Assembly: GCA_017503325.1 (NCBI GenBank)
Contig: JAFVTI010000034.1
Coordinates: forward strand, 50,827 to 114,826
Direction of reading: 5' to 3'
Origin: Clostridia bacterium
GTDB taxonomy: Bacteria > Bacillota > Clostridia > Oscillospirales > CAG-272
DNA: 64,000 nt
Position numbers and translations under genes: made by a program. Of the stretch, positions 41,954-50,075 are shown in pieces; position 1 is the first letter of the stretch; every line of letters starts with the position of its first letter. The notes below the pieces were generated by a model. It was not told the DNA's origin and did not search any database. It saw only the letters and a list, made by a program, of their open reading frames with translations.

Positions 41954-42622
41954 TTACAGGCTCAACAGCACGCTTGCAAGACGGGATGCGATGATCTCGT
42001 GTCCTGCATCGTTGGGGTGCAGGCCGTCGGGGCAGTATGCTATGCGGTGTGCCTCCAGCTCGGGGCAAATGTTGCCTGCCGCGTAGAGGTCGCAGACGGG
42101 CAGGGAGTAGTACTCAGCTGCCTGGCGGATGATCTCCACGTAGTCGCGCAGGATGGTGGTCTGCGTCACGCTGCCGTCGCGGGAGGTGCGGGTCTGAGGA
42201 ACATACTCATACCAGCGGTGCAGAGGGGTGACCACCACGATGGGGCAGGTGGGATACTTTGCGATCAGGGTGGAGAAAAGGTCGTGGCACGCGCCCCAGA
42301 AGGTCTCGGGGGTGCGGTCGTCGGGCGTGCCCAAAAGAGCCTGACCGTGACCAAAGTCGTTTGTGCCGCCAAAGACAACGATGGCGTCTGCCTTTTCGGG
42401 CATATCTCCCACGCGGGTGATAAAGTGCGCGTTGAATTCGGGAATCTCCAAAGGGGTATAACGATCGGCAAGGCAAGTGCCTCCAATGCCGAAGTTATTC
42501 GCTTCTGCCAAGCCGTATTTCTGCTTGATCAGCTGGTGATATACCTTGTCGGGCGCGCTGGGGCCGTATCCCTGCGTGATGCTGTCGCCTAAAAAGTGAA
42601 TGATTTTTCCTTGCAGTTCCAT
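41954..42622 (-). CDS. SGNH/GDSL-family esterase
   Basis: A 222-aa hydrolase without signal peptide. The catalytic blocks are FLGDSITQGYG (nucleophile Ser), NFGIGGTCLADR (Gly), VVFGGTNDF (Asn) and DGLHPNDAGH (Asp and His). The start at 42622 has GGAGG upstream; a longer frame from 42694 would cover the promoter. The family removes acetyl or other acyl groups from sugars and lipids. It precedes the large GH99-like gene by 70 nt. Confidence 0.9.
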   Translation of the reverse strand: MELQGKIIHFLGDSITQGYGPSAPDKVYHQLIKQKYGLAEANNFGIGGTCLADRYTPLEIPEFNAHFITRVGDMPEKADAIVVFGGTNDFGHGQALLGTPDDRTPETFWGACHDLFSTLIAKYPTCPIVVVTPLHRWYEYVPQTRTSRDGSVTQTTILRDYVEIIRQAAEYYSLPVCDLYAAGNICPELEAHRIAYCPDGLHPNDAGHEIIASRLASVLLSL

Positions 42623-42665
42623 AGCTGCCTCCGTTCTGCCGTATTGGCGCAAAATTTCTGTTTTT

Positions 42666-42694
42666 ATTATATCACCGATCTTGCCCCGTGTCAA
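42666..42694 (-). promoter_or_regulatory. Perfect sigma-A promoter of SGNH esterase
   Basis: TTGACA (42689-42694), 17-bp spacer, TATAAT (42666-42671). Confidence 0.88.
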
Positions 42695-42730
42695 TGGAAT
42701 TCTTAATATCTTAATTGTCAGCCGAAATGC

Positions 42731-42760
42731 TTGCGAATGGCATAGCCACGGTGCTATAAT
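42731..42760 (+). promoter_or_regulatory. Promoter of YwaF-like gene
   Basis: TTGCGA (42731-42736), 18-bp spacer, TATAAT (42755-42760); divergent from the SGNH promoter. Confidence 0.7.
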
Positions 42761-42795
42761 GGAGACGAAACCACACGAAAGAAGGCGAAAGTGGA

Positions 42796-43587
42796 GTGAT
42801 CGATGCTTTTTTGGAGCAATTTATAGAAATGACCGCGTGGGAGATGACCAAGCCCAAGGCTTACGGACCTTTTCATTTGATTTTTACATTTGTCGGGCTT
42901 GCGATCTCTTTGTTTGCGGCATATCTGCTGCGCAACACGGGGGAGAAGGGCAACAGAATCGTTCTTTTCTCCTCGGGCGCGTTTTTGATGCTGACCGAGG
43001 TGTATAAGCAGCTCTTTTACTTTTATCATATGGAGGACCACGCGTATAACTGGGGCATTTTTCCGTTCCAGCTGTGCTCCGTACCCATGTATCTGTGCGT
43101 CATTGCGGCGTTTTTGAAGCCGGGCAAGCTGCGCGACGGCATGTACGCATTTATGACCACCTTCAATCTGCTTGGCGGCATTATGGCGTTTATCGAGCCG
43201 TCGGGCATTGTGCACGGGCACTGGACGCTGACCATCCACGCGTTTGTGTGGCACATGATGCTGATCTTTATCGGTGCGTATCTGATCGCGTCGGGGCGCT
43301 TTGCCAAGACCTGGAGGGATTACCGCGGTGCGGTATTCACGTTTTTGGCCTTGGCCGCGCTTGCATTCTGCATCAATTGCATCTTCTGGCGCGTCTCGGA
43401 CGGCGGGATCAATATGTTTTTTGTCGGTCCGCGCGATTCGTCCCTGATCGTGTTCAAGCAGATTTCCAAGGCGGCGGGGTGGTACGTCAGCACGCTCTTG
43501 TATCTGCCCACCGTGTGTATCGGTGCGTTGATCGTGTTTTTGCCCGCGCATTTCTATGCGAAGAAAAAGGGAATGATAGAAAAGTGA
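42796..43587 (+). CDS. YwaF/TMEM164-like membrane protein
   Basis: A 263-aa protein with about seven transmembrane helices, matching the plan of the bacterial YwaF family (TIGR02206) and its relatives. The histidines of FYHMEDHAYNW, VHGHWTLTIHAFVWHMM and the QLCSVPMYLCV segment are typical. GTG 42796 has AGAAGG about 10 nt upstream; ATG 42829 is an alternative. The family's biochemical role is not settled in bacteria. It is followed by a small XRE gene 17 nt downstream, probably co-transcribed. Confidence 0.8.
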   Translation: MIDAFLEQFIEMTAWEMTKPKAYGPFHLIFTFVGLAISLFAAYLLRNTGEKGNRIVLFSSGAFLMLTEVYKQLFYFYHMEDHAYNWGIFPFQLCSVPMYLCVIAAFLKPGKLRDGMYAFMTTFNLLGGIMAFIEPSGIVHGHWTLTIHAFVWHMMLIFIGAYLIASGRFAKTWRDYRGAVFTFLALAALAFCINCIFWRVSDGGINMFFVGPRDSSLIVFKQISKAAGWYVSTLLYLPTVCIGALIVFLPAHFYAKKKGMIEK

Positions 43588-43604
43588 CAGAACGGAGGTG
43601 CGTT

Positions 43605-43820
43605 ATGTATTATCAAAGACTCAAGGATCTGCGTGAGGATCACGATCAAAAGCAAGAGGATATTGCAAGTGTATTGGGGATCACCAGACAGCAATATCAG
43701 CTTTATGAGAGCGGTAAGCGAGAGATGCCGATGCATTTGTTTTTGATATTGGCTAAGTATTATAACGTATCCTTGGACTATCTTGCGGGATTGGTTGACA
43801 CTCCGAAAAAGTTATATTGA
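43605..43820 (+). CDS. Small XRE-family regulator
   Basis: A 71-aa protein consisting only of a helix-turn-helix (QKQEDIASVLGITRQQYQLYESG) and a short tail. ATG 43605 has CGGAGGTG 4 nt upstream. Typical of small Cro/CI-like regulators; it probably autoregulates or controls the membrane protein upstream. Ends at the terminator 43836-43868. Confidence 0.88.
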   Translation: MYYQRLKDLREDHDQKQEDIASVLGITRQQYQLYESGKREMPMHLFLILAKYYNVSLDYLAGLVDTPKKLY

Positions 43821-43835
43821 TCAAATGAAGGAAAA

Positions 43836-43868
43836 AGGCTGAGTCATGTCGACTCAGCTTTTTATATA
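43836..43868 (+). terminator. Terminator after small XRE gene
   Basis: GCTGAGTC pairs with GACTCAGC, followed by TTTTTATAT. Confidence 0.85.
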
Positions 43869-43903
43869 TCTGAGAAAGGATTGCTTGTCCTATTTCTTTA
43901 CAC

Positions 43904-44046
43904 AGCCCCTTCCCCGAAGGGGACGGCTTTTCGCCGCGCGTTCGTTCTATGATCTTTCCCTGCGTGGGATGCTATTCTTATCGCCTGTCTTGTGATGCTT
44001 TTTGATGCGGGCAACTGAAATAAGCCGTCCCCATCGGGGAAGGGGC
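43904..44046. repeat. Long inverted repeat element
   Basis: CCCCTTCCCCGAAGGGGACG with GGCTT (43906-43928) faces AAGCCGTCCCC and GGGGAAGGGG (44022-44045). The element lies between two convergent terminators. The remaining gap 43821-44154 holds no gene. Confidence 0.65.
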
Positions 44047-44117
44047 GCCTCGCTGCGTAGCTAAGCGAGGGGAAGGGGCGGACTAACGAATTTGGAAAAG
44101 TGATGTATCTATAGGCG

Positions 44118-44154
44118 ATAAAAAAAGCTGAGTGATAAAACTCAGCCTTTTCTC
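44118..44154 (-). terminator. Terminator of the corrinoid operon
   Basis: GCTGAGT/ACTCAGC stem; the minus strand then reads TTTTTTATC. The plus strand also has TTTT after the stem. Confidence 0.85.
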
Positions 44155-44703
44155 TTACGGAAACAAAATCATGGAAAAATAGGTCACGGTCTGCGGGCCG
44201 TTGTTGTAGCGCAGGCCGCAGGCACGGGAAAGCGCGCCCACGTCAACACCGCAGGCCTCCATGGAGCGGTGCACGTGCTCGGGAAAGCGGCAGGGGGCGT
44301 CGGGATAGGTGCAGGTCTTGCACAGGCTGCAGCCGCCTGCGCTGTAAAGGTGGTGGGAAATGCCCTGTGCCCGCAGCGCATCGGCAATCGCACGGTCCAG
44401 CTGCTTGTGCAGCACGCCCGATTGCGAAATGCCTTCAAAGTCGAAATCGTCGTCAAGGACGTGCTTGGTGGTAAACACCAGCGCGTGTGCATAAGAGCGG
44501 CATTCGTCGCGCAAGGCCTCCCATTCGCCCACGCCGGGCGGGCAGGTCCAGGTCTTTCCGTAAAGCCCGCAGCGGTTGGAGGCGCACATCTCGCGCACGC
44601 GCGCGTCAAACGGCACCTCGGAAGGGGATAGCCATGCAAGCTCGTGCACGGCAAAGGGGAGAGAGGGATCGCGCAGGATCGTTTCAATTGCTTGTTGATT
44701 CAT
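44155..44703 (-). CDS. DUF2284 predicted metal-binding protein
   Basis: A 182-aa cytosolic protein with many cysteines: MCASNRCGLYGKTWTCPPGVG near residues 39-59 and GGCSLCKTCTYPDAPCRFP near 124-142. The DUF2284 family is predicted to bind metals or iron-sulphur clusters. It overlaps the RACo-type activator by 4 nt (ATGA) and is the last gene of the corrinoid operon, so a role in electron delivery for corrinoid activation is plausible. The start is 44703; a longer reading exists but overlaps further. Confidence 0.85.
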   Translation of the reverse strand: MNQQAIETILRDPSLPFAVHELAWLSPSEVPFDARVREMCASNRCGLYGKTWTCPPGVGEWEALRDECRSYAHALVFTTKHVLDDDFDFEGISQSGVLHKQLDRAIADALRAQGISHHLYSAGGCSLCKTCTYPDAPCRFPEHVHRSMEACGVDVGALSRACGLRYNNGPQTVTYFSMILFP

Positions 44704-46226
44704 ATCTCGTCCCTTTCCGGAAACATCATGTTTTCCATAAAAGATTGACTCCATACAGCATCAGTGCTCAGCTCCAGCGTTTTTGTGCGCGCGGCATTTC
44801 TGCCCAGCGCATCAAGCTGCTCGGGATGGGTCAGGATGCTTGCGCAGCCACCCAGCGAGGCGTTTCCCACGCTTTGCGTGCGCGTCTTGAAGGCCTCGGG
44901 CAAAAGTCCCGTGGCAACGGCACTTTCCACGTTCATGTAGTAGCCAAGGCCGCCTGCAAGGTAGACGTACGCGATCTCATCGGGCAAGACACCTGCGTGT
45001 GCGCAAAGCGCGTCAATTCCCGCGCGAATGGCACTCTTGGAGAGCTGAAAGGCGCGGATATCGGCTTGCGTCAGGGCAAGCGGTGCGCCGCTTTGCGTCG
45101 TGGCATAAACAAATTGGTCACCGTCCTCAAAAGCACCCGTCTCGTCAATGATGTCGGCTTGATAAAGCGCAGCGATCAGATCGATCAGGCCGCTGCCGCA
45201 AATGCCGCGCGCGGGCGCGTCGCCCACGGTGGAGCACAGGGGGCGGCCGGATTGCATGCGAAAGGCGCAAACCGCGCCCGCAACGCCGCCCATGCCGGTC
45301 GAAATGCCCGCGCCCTCCATGGCAGGGCCTGCCGCAGCCGAGGTGGCGTACAGCGCAGAGCCGCGCGCCTTTCCCGTAAACAGGATGATCTCGCCGTTGG
45401 TCCCAACGTCAATCAGCAGCGCGGGCTGCTCGGAGTCGGCAAGATCCACGTGCAGCATGCCCGCCGTGAGATCCCCGCCCACAAAGGCGGAAATGCTCGG
45501 CAGCAGCGTAACGCTTTGCACGGGGAGACGGAATTGCTCGCCAAAGAAGGTTTTGGACTCGGTAAAAGCGGGGGTGAAGGGGTATGCGCCCATCCCGACG
45601 GGCGAGATCCCCGCAAAAATATGCAGCATGGTGGGGTTGCCTGCCACGGTCATGTGCGCTGCCGTCTTACCTCCAAGCAGCTGCGCAAGCATTTCGCGAA
45701 TGCTGTCAAGCAGCAGGCCTTGCATTTGCGCAAGCGTCTCGGGGCGGCGCATGACGGCTTCGATACGGCTGATCACGTCCGCACCGAACGAGGCTTGGGG
45801 ATTGAGCGCCGAGGCGGTGGCCGGCACGTTGCCGTTTCGCGTATCCACCAAGGCGGCTGCCAGCGTGGTGGTGCCAACGTCCAGCGCGATGCCGAGAAAT
45901 TCCTCGGGGGTATCGGTGCTTGTTGTGTCTGCCTGCTTGCCAAAATCGGTCAGGCCGTCGCCCGTGAAGTCCTCCAACGCAATGATCGCGTCGCTGCAGC
46001 ACCAGGTGCGGCATGCAAGCACGTAGCCGTCCTTATCGGGCACGGCCAATTGCGTACACGCAGCGTTGGCGTAAAAGTCTCCCGCCACGAGTCGCACACG
46101 GCATTTGCCGCACGTGCCTCGCCCGCCGCAATCGGCATGCTGGGGATGGCCGTTTTGTGCCAGATATTCGGATAGGTTTTGTCCGACCGAGGCAGAGCCC
46201 GGTCGGATGCGGATCTCTTTACTCAT
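44700..46226 (-). CDS. Corrinoid reductive activator (RACo-type, DUF4445)
   Basis: A 508-aa protein. The N-terminal 2Fe-2S domain has Cys33, Cys39, Cys42 and Cys72 (CGGRGTCGKC and ACRTWC). An ASKHA ATPase domain follows with GIALDVGTTTLAAALVD (phosphate loop), LIDVGTNGE, and ARGICGSGLIDLIA. RACo proteins use ATP to reduce the inactive Co(II) corrinoid to Co(I) so methyl transfer can resume. It lies between UroD genes and DUF2284, with 4-nt overlaps on both sides, which makes coordinated synthesis certain. Confidence 0.93.
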   Translation of the reverse strand: MSKEIRIRPGSASVGQNLSEYLAQNGHPQHADCGGRGTCGKCRVRLVAGDFYANAACTQLAVPDKDGYVLACRTWCCSDAIIALEDFTGDGLTDFGKQADTTSTDTPEEFLGIALDVGTTTLAAALVDTRNGNVPATASALNPQASFGADVISRIEAVMRRPETLAQMQGLLLDSIREMLAQLLGGKTAAHMTVAGNPTMLHIFAGISPVGMGAYPFTPAFTESKTFFGEQFRLPVQSVTLLPSISAFVGGDLTAGMLHVDLADSEQPALLIDVGTNGEIILFTGKARGSALYATSAAAGPAMEGAGISTGMGGVAGAVCAFRMQSGRPLCSTVGDAPARGICGSGLIDLIAALYQADIIDETGAFEDGDQFVYATTQSGAPLALTQADIRAFQLSKSAIRAGIDALCAHAGVLPDEIAYVYLAGGLGYYMNVESAVATGLLPEAFKTRTQSVGNASLGGCASILTHPEQLDALGRNAARTKTLELSTDAVWSQSFMENMMFPERDEI

Positions 46227-47341
46227 ATGTGTATCTCTTTGATCTTTTCTGCGTAGTATTGCACCAGCTCAAACTTGGTGCCGGGCATGAGTCTGTGGTC
46301 GGGGCAGGGGATAAAGCCGCCAAGTGAGGAAAGGCGCACAAGGCGCGCAAGCTCCTTGTCAACGGCCGCCTTGTCAAGGCGCAAAACCGTCTTGTCCATG
46401 CCGCCAACGCCCAGCATTCCTTTTCCGTACTTTTGGCGTGCGGCCTCGAATTGGTCGCCCCAAGTGCCGATCTCGATCGGGAACATGACGTTGACGCCGT
46501 TTTCAAACCAGGTGGGCAGCAACTTGTCGGTCACGCCGTCGCAGTCAAGAGAGATGATGTCAATACCAAAATCGTGGCAGAGGTCGTTTCTCTTTTTGTA
46601 GTGCTTGGCACAAAGCTCGTCAAACACGGCGGGCGAGAGCAAGGGACCCGAGTTGAAGCAAATGTCCTCCCAGTAGTGCGCAAAATCAAATTTCGCACCG
46701 GTTTTGAGGATCTCCTCGGCGCACTTGTATTGCATGTCGGCATAAGCGTCCACCAGATCGGCAAACAGCTCCTCGTCCTCGTCGTACAAAAGGTAGCTCA
46801 TACCCACCACCGAGACCATGGAGCGGATATTGCCAAGCACCGAGCCAAGATGCAGACCGACGGGCACGTCGGGATCGCGCGTGTCGTTGAAATGCTTGAA
46901 GTATTCATAGTTGACTCGCTCGGGGCAGAACTGCATTTTCGGGCGATAAAGCGTCTCGAATGCCTCTCTGTCCTTGAGCAGATAGTCGTCCTCGGAGGGG
47001 ATTGAGGTCACGCCGGGGCGAATACGCTCAATCAGACCGTCGTGGTTTTGCACGCGCTGCGTGCCGTCGGGCATCACCTCAAGCACCTTACGCTCAAACG
47101 TGGGGAGCAGACCGTTGTATGCACCCACGGTGCGATACCAGTTAAAATCCCAGCCAAGTATCTTGTCAAGCTCGCTGTCAGCTGCGTTGCCGTCCGCCCA
47201 GGAGCGTGCAAGCTCAAAGGAGATCTTGCCCTGCTCGGCCCATTCCAGCAAAAGCTCGGGCCAGTAGCCAAAGTGCACGGCGGGCATGCGGTCCGCGGGG
47301 CGGTAGTGCAGGATGTTCATGGCTCTTTCGCGGTTGGTCAT
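46223..47341 (-). CDS. UroD-fold methyltransferase, paralogue 1
   Basis: A 372-aa cytosolic protein of the uroporphyrinogen-decarboxylase superfamily, which also contains corrinoid-dependent methyltransferases. Blocks include MTNRERAMNILHYRPADRMP at the N-terminus, WEDICFNSGPLLSP, DIISLDCDGV, LLPTWFENGVNVMFPIEIG and LGGFIPCPDHRLMPG. It lacks the HxC zinc pattern of MtaA. Next to a corrinoid protein and an activator, a role as substrate demethylase is more likely than haem synthesis. It overlaps both neighbours by 4 nt. Confidence 0.8.
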   Translation of the reverse strand: MTNRERAMNILHYRPADRMPAVHFGYWPELLLEWAEQGKISFELARSWADGNAADSELDKILGWDFNWYRTVGAYNGLLPTFERKVLEVMPDGTQRVQNHDGLIERIRPGVTSIPSEDDYLLKDREAFETLYRPKMQFCPERVNYEYFKHFNDTRDPDVPVGLHLGSVLGNIRSMVSVVGMSYLLYDEDEELFADLVDAYADMQYKCAEEILKTGAKFDFAHYWEDICFNSGPLLSPAVFDELCAKHYKKRNDLCHDFGIDIISLDCDGVTDKLLPTWFENGVNVMFPIEIGTWGDQFEAARQKYGKGMLGVGGMDKTVLRLDKAAVDKELARLVRLSSLGGFIPCPDHRLMPGTKFELVQYYAEKIKEIHI

Positions 47342-48402
47342 GCTTGGCTCCTTTCTTGCTCTGCAAACACGGGGCAGGGGGTGATATTGCCGCCCTTGTG
47401 CGTGACGCGTGCGGCGTATTCCTGCAAAAGGGAAACGTAGATTTTATAGTTTACGATAGAGACGTCGGGAGGAGTCTGGTGATCCACCGAGGCAATCACC
47501 TTGCCGCGCTGCAGACTGGGCAAAATGCGCTCAAACTCTGCGCGCATGGCAGCCTCGCCGAATTTCATGCACATCTTGTCAAAATGGCCGAGAAAGGCCA
47601 TGTCCGGCTGCTTGTCAAGATAGGTGGAAACGTCCACACCCGCCTGTCTTTCAAGAGGAAACATGCCGTCAGCACCCACCTTTGCATACCAATCCACCGC
47701 CATGGTAATGTCCCCGTCCGAGTCAATAAACACGGGAATGCCGTGCTTGTGAATGACGGGAATGACCTTGCGATAGAAGGGAGCTAAAAACTCATCAAAG
47801 CAAGCCTCCCCGATCATGGGCCCCGAATTGTAGCTCATGTCCTCGGCAAAGCTCATAAAGTCAAAGTGGAACTGCGAGAATACGTAGTCAAAGAGCTCGA
47901 CCAGCCAGTCGGAGTAATCCTCGCACATCTCTTTGTAAAGCTCGGGGTAATCGTAAAAGCTGTAAAGGTGATTTTCAATGCCGAACAGCACGCGCGGATA
48001 CCAGAAAAAGCCCTCCACCGTAAAAAAGTGCAAGGTGTCGCCTCTCTCGTGCGTGGCGCGCAGCCAATCAAAATGCTCCTTTGGGATGAGTGTGCGCACG
48101 TCGGGGAACAGCGTGGGGCGAATGCGCTCCCAGTCGTCTTCGTCCTCCATACAGCCGATGCCCGAGCCGGGAATGACCGTGGGGGAGGCGGGCGTGAAAT
48201 AGGATACGCCTGTTTGCAGGCAGCGGTCAAGACCAAAGTAGCCTTGAATATCATCCACGCTCGCACATTCGGCGGGCAAGCCCTCCGCGTGCCAGCGACC
48301 CAGCGTCAGATGCCACCAGGGTGCCCATTCGATTATGGGCATGCGGTCAATTTCCTTGCCCGAAAGATAGCGGGCAAAGCGTTCGGATGCAGTCATGCTC
48401 AT
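47338..48402 (-). CDS. UroD-fold methyltransferase, paralogue 2
   Basis: A 354-aa paralogue of the previous protein. It shares RFARYLSGKEIDRMPIIEW at the N-terminus, FAEDMSYNSGPMIG, VFIDSDGDI, GADGMFPLERQAGV and a C-terminal NITPCPVF. Residues that would contact substrate differ between the paralogues, suggesting a heteromeric complex or different substrates. It overlaps the MtaA-like gene by 4 nt upstream and the next UroD gene downstream. Probably part of the methyl-transfer system. Confidence 0.8.
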   Translation of the reverse strand: MSMTASERFARYLSGKEIDRMPIIEWAPWWHLTLGRWHAEGLPAECASVDDIQGYFGLDRCLQTGVSYFTPASPTVIPGSGIGCMEDEDDWERIRPTLFPDVRTLIPKEHFDWLRATHERGDTLHFFTVEGFFWYPRVLFGIENHLYSFYDYPELYKEMCEDYSDWLVELFDYVFSQFHFDFMSFAEDMSYNSGPMIGEACFDEFLAPFYRKVIPVIHKHGIPVFIDSDGDITMAVDWYAKVGADGMFPLERQAGVDVSTYLDKQPDMAFLGHFDKMCMKFGEAAMRAEFERILPSLQRGKVIASVDHQTPPDVSIVNYKIYVSLLQEYAARVTHKGGNITPCPVFAEQERSQA

Positions 48403-49400
48403 GAAAATGCCTCCTTTGCAGCCGCGAAAAACGCGTCAATATTCTCCCATTTGGCCGCGGGCGGGATGTCGCAGCCCGAGGAGAGCACGAAATTGGGGTA
48501 TTGTCCGCACTCGGCAATCAGATCGCGCACAGCGGCAGTCATGCTCTCCGGCGTGCCGCCCAAAAATTCACCCGCAGGAGAGATATTGCCGCAAACGGGG
48601 CGGTCAGTGGGCATTCTGGCAAGCATGTCCGCAAGGCTGACCGCGTCACCAAAGTGATAAGCGGCTGCACCGTTTGCATAAAACGATTCGGTCATGAGAG
48701 GAACGTTGGGGCCGCAGTTATGGTAGATCACGATAAAGGAATCGTCCTGCACCGCGTCAATGATCTGCTTGACAAAGGGCGCGGAGAACTCCTTTTCCTG
48801 CGCAGGGGAGAGCAGACCCGCAAGCGGCTCTGCCATGACGATGCCGTCAAGCCCCGCCTCTTTGTAGGCAAGGGCATAATTGACAAGAAAGGGCGTGACC
48901 TTTTCCAAGGCCGCGTAAACGAAATCCTCGTCCGCAATGCAGTTGACCAAGGCCTCGGTGACGTCCATCAGTCGCCCAACCAATGAGAACGGACCGATCA
49001 TGCCCGCAAGCACCGGGCGGTCGGTGATCTGTGCCTTGGCGTCGGCGGCTGCCTTGATGTAAAGCCCCGTGCGTGCCGCGCCGATCTCGGGAATCTCCAG
49101 CGCGCGTGCCTCATCCTCGTCCGAGATCAGAATATTCGTCACGGTGGGCACCTCGTCGCGCGAGCAGGCCAGCGTGCAGCCAAAGGCCTCGGCCTCGACC
49201 GAGAGATCCATCATGCAAACGGCGGCTGCGGCGGGCGTGCGGCGGGCAACGGCCAAAATCCCCTCGGTCTGTGTGGCGGCGTCGTGCGTAATGGTATACA
49301 CGTCAGCCCCTGTCAGCAGGGCCGAGGGGAAGGAAAGAAGGGGAAGCGGGCGGCGACTCCCGGGAAGAGCAGCCGCCCATGCTTTCATATCGTATTTCAT
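48399..49400 (-). CDS. MtaA-like zinc methyltransferase (UroD fold)
   Basis: A 333-aa protein of the MtaA/MtbA/CmuA branch. The zinc-ligand pattern His227-x-Cys229 (YHNCGP) with a late Cys310 (SSGCDIP) is the signature of methylcobamide:acceptor methyltransferases, where it activates a thiol methyl acceptor. Other blocks are MIGPFSLVGRLMDV and MAEPLAGLLSP. In methanogens the acceptor is coenzyme M; in bacteria it is often tetrahydrofolate by another enzyme or an unknown thiol. It lies 14 nt after the corrinoid-protein gene. Family strong, acceptor unknown. Confidence 0.85.
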   Translation of the reverse strand: MKYDMKAWAAALPGSRRPLPLLSFPSALLTGADVYTITHDAATQTEGILAVARRTPAAAAVCMMDLSVEAEAFGCTLACSRDEVPTVTNILISDEDEARALEIPEIGAARTGLYIKAAADAKAQITDRPVLAGMIGPFSLVGRLMDVTEALVNCIADEDFVYAALEKVTPFLVNYALAYKEAGLDGIVMAEPLAGLLSPAQEKEFSAPFVKQIIDAVQDDSFIVIYHNCGPNVPLMTESFYANGAAAYHFGDAVSLADMLARMPTDRPVCGNISPAGEFLGGTPESMTAAVRDLIAECGQYPNFVLSSGCDIPPAAKWENIDAFFAAAKEAFS

Positions 49401-49414
49401 ATATTTTCTCCAAG

Positions 49415-50065
49415 TTATGCGCGCATTTCTGCAATCAGACGCTTTGCCTCGCGGGCAGCACTTGCAGCGTCCAGCGTGTAGCAGTCCGCACCGATCTCAT
49501 CTGCAAACTCCTGCGTAATGGGCGCACCGCCCACCATCACGCGCACCTTGTCGCGCAGACCCGCTGTACAGAGGGCGTCAATGACCTCCTTCTGACCGTA
49601 CATGGTGGTGGTCAGAAGCGCGGAAAGGCAAACCAGCTGTACGTCGTTGTCGCGCACGGTGTCCACGATCACCTGCGGGTCAACGTCCACGCCAAGGTCG
49701 ATGCAGGCGATGCCCTGACCCTCGATCATCATCTTGACCAGGTTCTTGCCAATGTCGTGCATGTCGCCCTTGACCGTGCAGATGACTGCCGTGCCGAGCG
49801 GCTCAATGCCTGCGCCCGAAAGCGCGGGCTTCAAGATCTTGAGTCCTGCGTTCATGGCGCGTGCGGCAACCAGCACCTCGGGAACGAACACCTCGTTCTG
49901 GCGGAACTTGTCACCAATGACGTTCATACCGCACACAAGGCCTTCGTTCAGAATGGTTTCGGGGGAGATATTTTGCTCAAGAGCTTGGGTGACCAGCGCT
50001 GCGACGTCCTTTGCCTTACCGCGCTGCAGCTTTTCGGAAATCTCTTGTAAAAGTGCTGCTTCCAT
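49415..50065 (-). CDS. Corrinoid (cobalamin-binding) methyl carrier protein
   Basis: A 216-aa protein of the MtaC/MtbC/MttC type. A helical cap (about 1-88) is followed by the B12-binding domain with TVKGDMHDIGKNLV, in which His103 is the lower cobalt ligand of the DxHxxG motif. VGGAPIT and CYTLDAASA are further family blocks. It shuttles the methyl group between the demethylase and the zinc enzyme. It starts 10 nt after the phosphoesterase gene. Confidence 0.93.
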   Translation of the reverse strand: MEAALLQEISEKLQRGKAKDVAALVTQALEQNISPETILNEGLVCGMNVIGDKFRQNEVFVPEVLVAARAMNAGLKILKPALSGAGIEPLGTAVICTVKGDMHDIGKNLVKMMIEGQGIACIDLGVDVDPQVIVDTVRDNDVQLVCLSALLTTTMYGQKEVIDALCTAGLRDKVRVMVGGAPITQEFADEIGADCYTLDAASAAREAKRLIAEMRA

Positions 50066-50075
50066 AACGTTCTCC

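Noticed and set aside
44487..46175. Open frame of 562 codons opposite the RACo-type activator gene
   Set aside because: It has no recognisable domain, no ribosome site and mirrors a gene with clear motifs; it reflects the high GC of third positions.
46223..49400. Assignment of the UroD proteins to haem synthesis (HemE)
   Set aside because: No other haem gene is present, and adjacency to corrinoid carrier and activator with overlapping starts favours methyl transfer.
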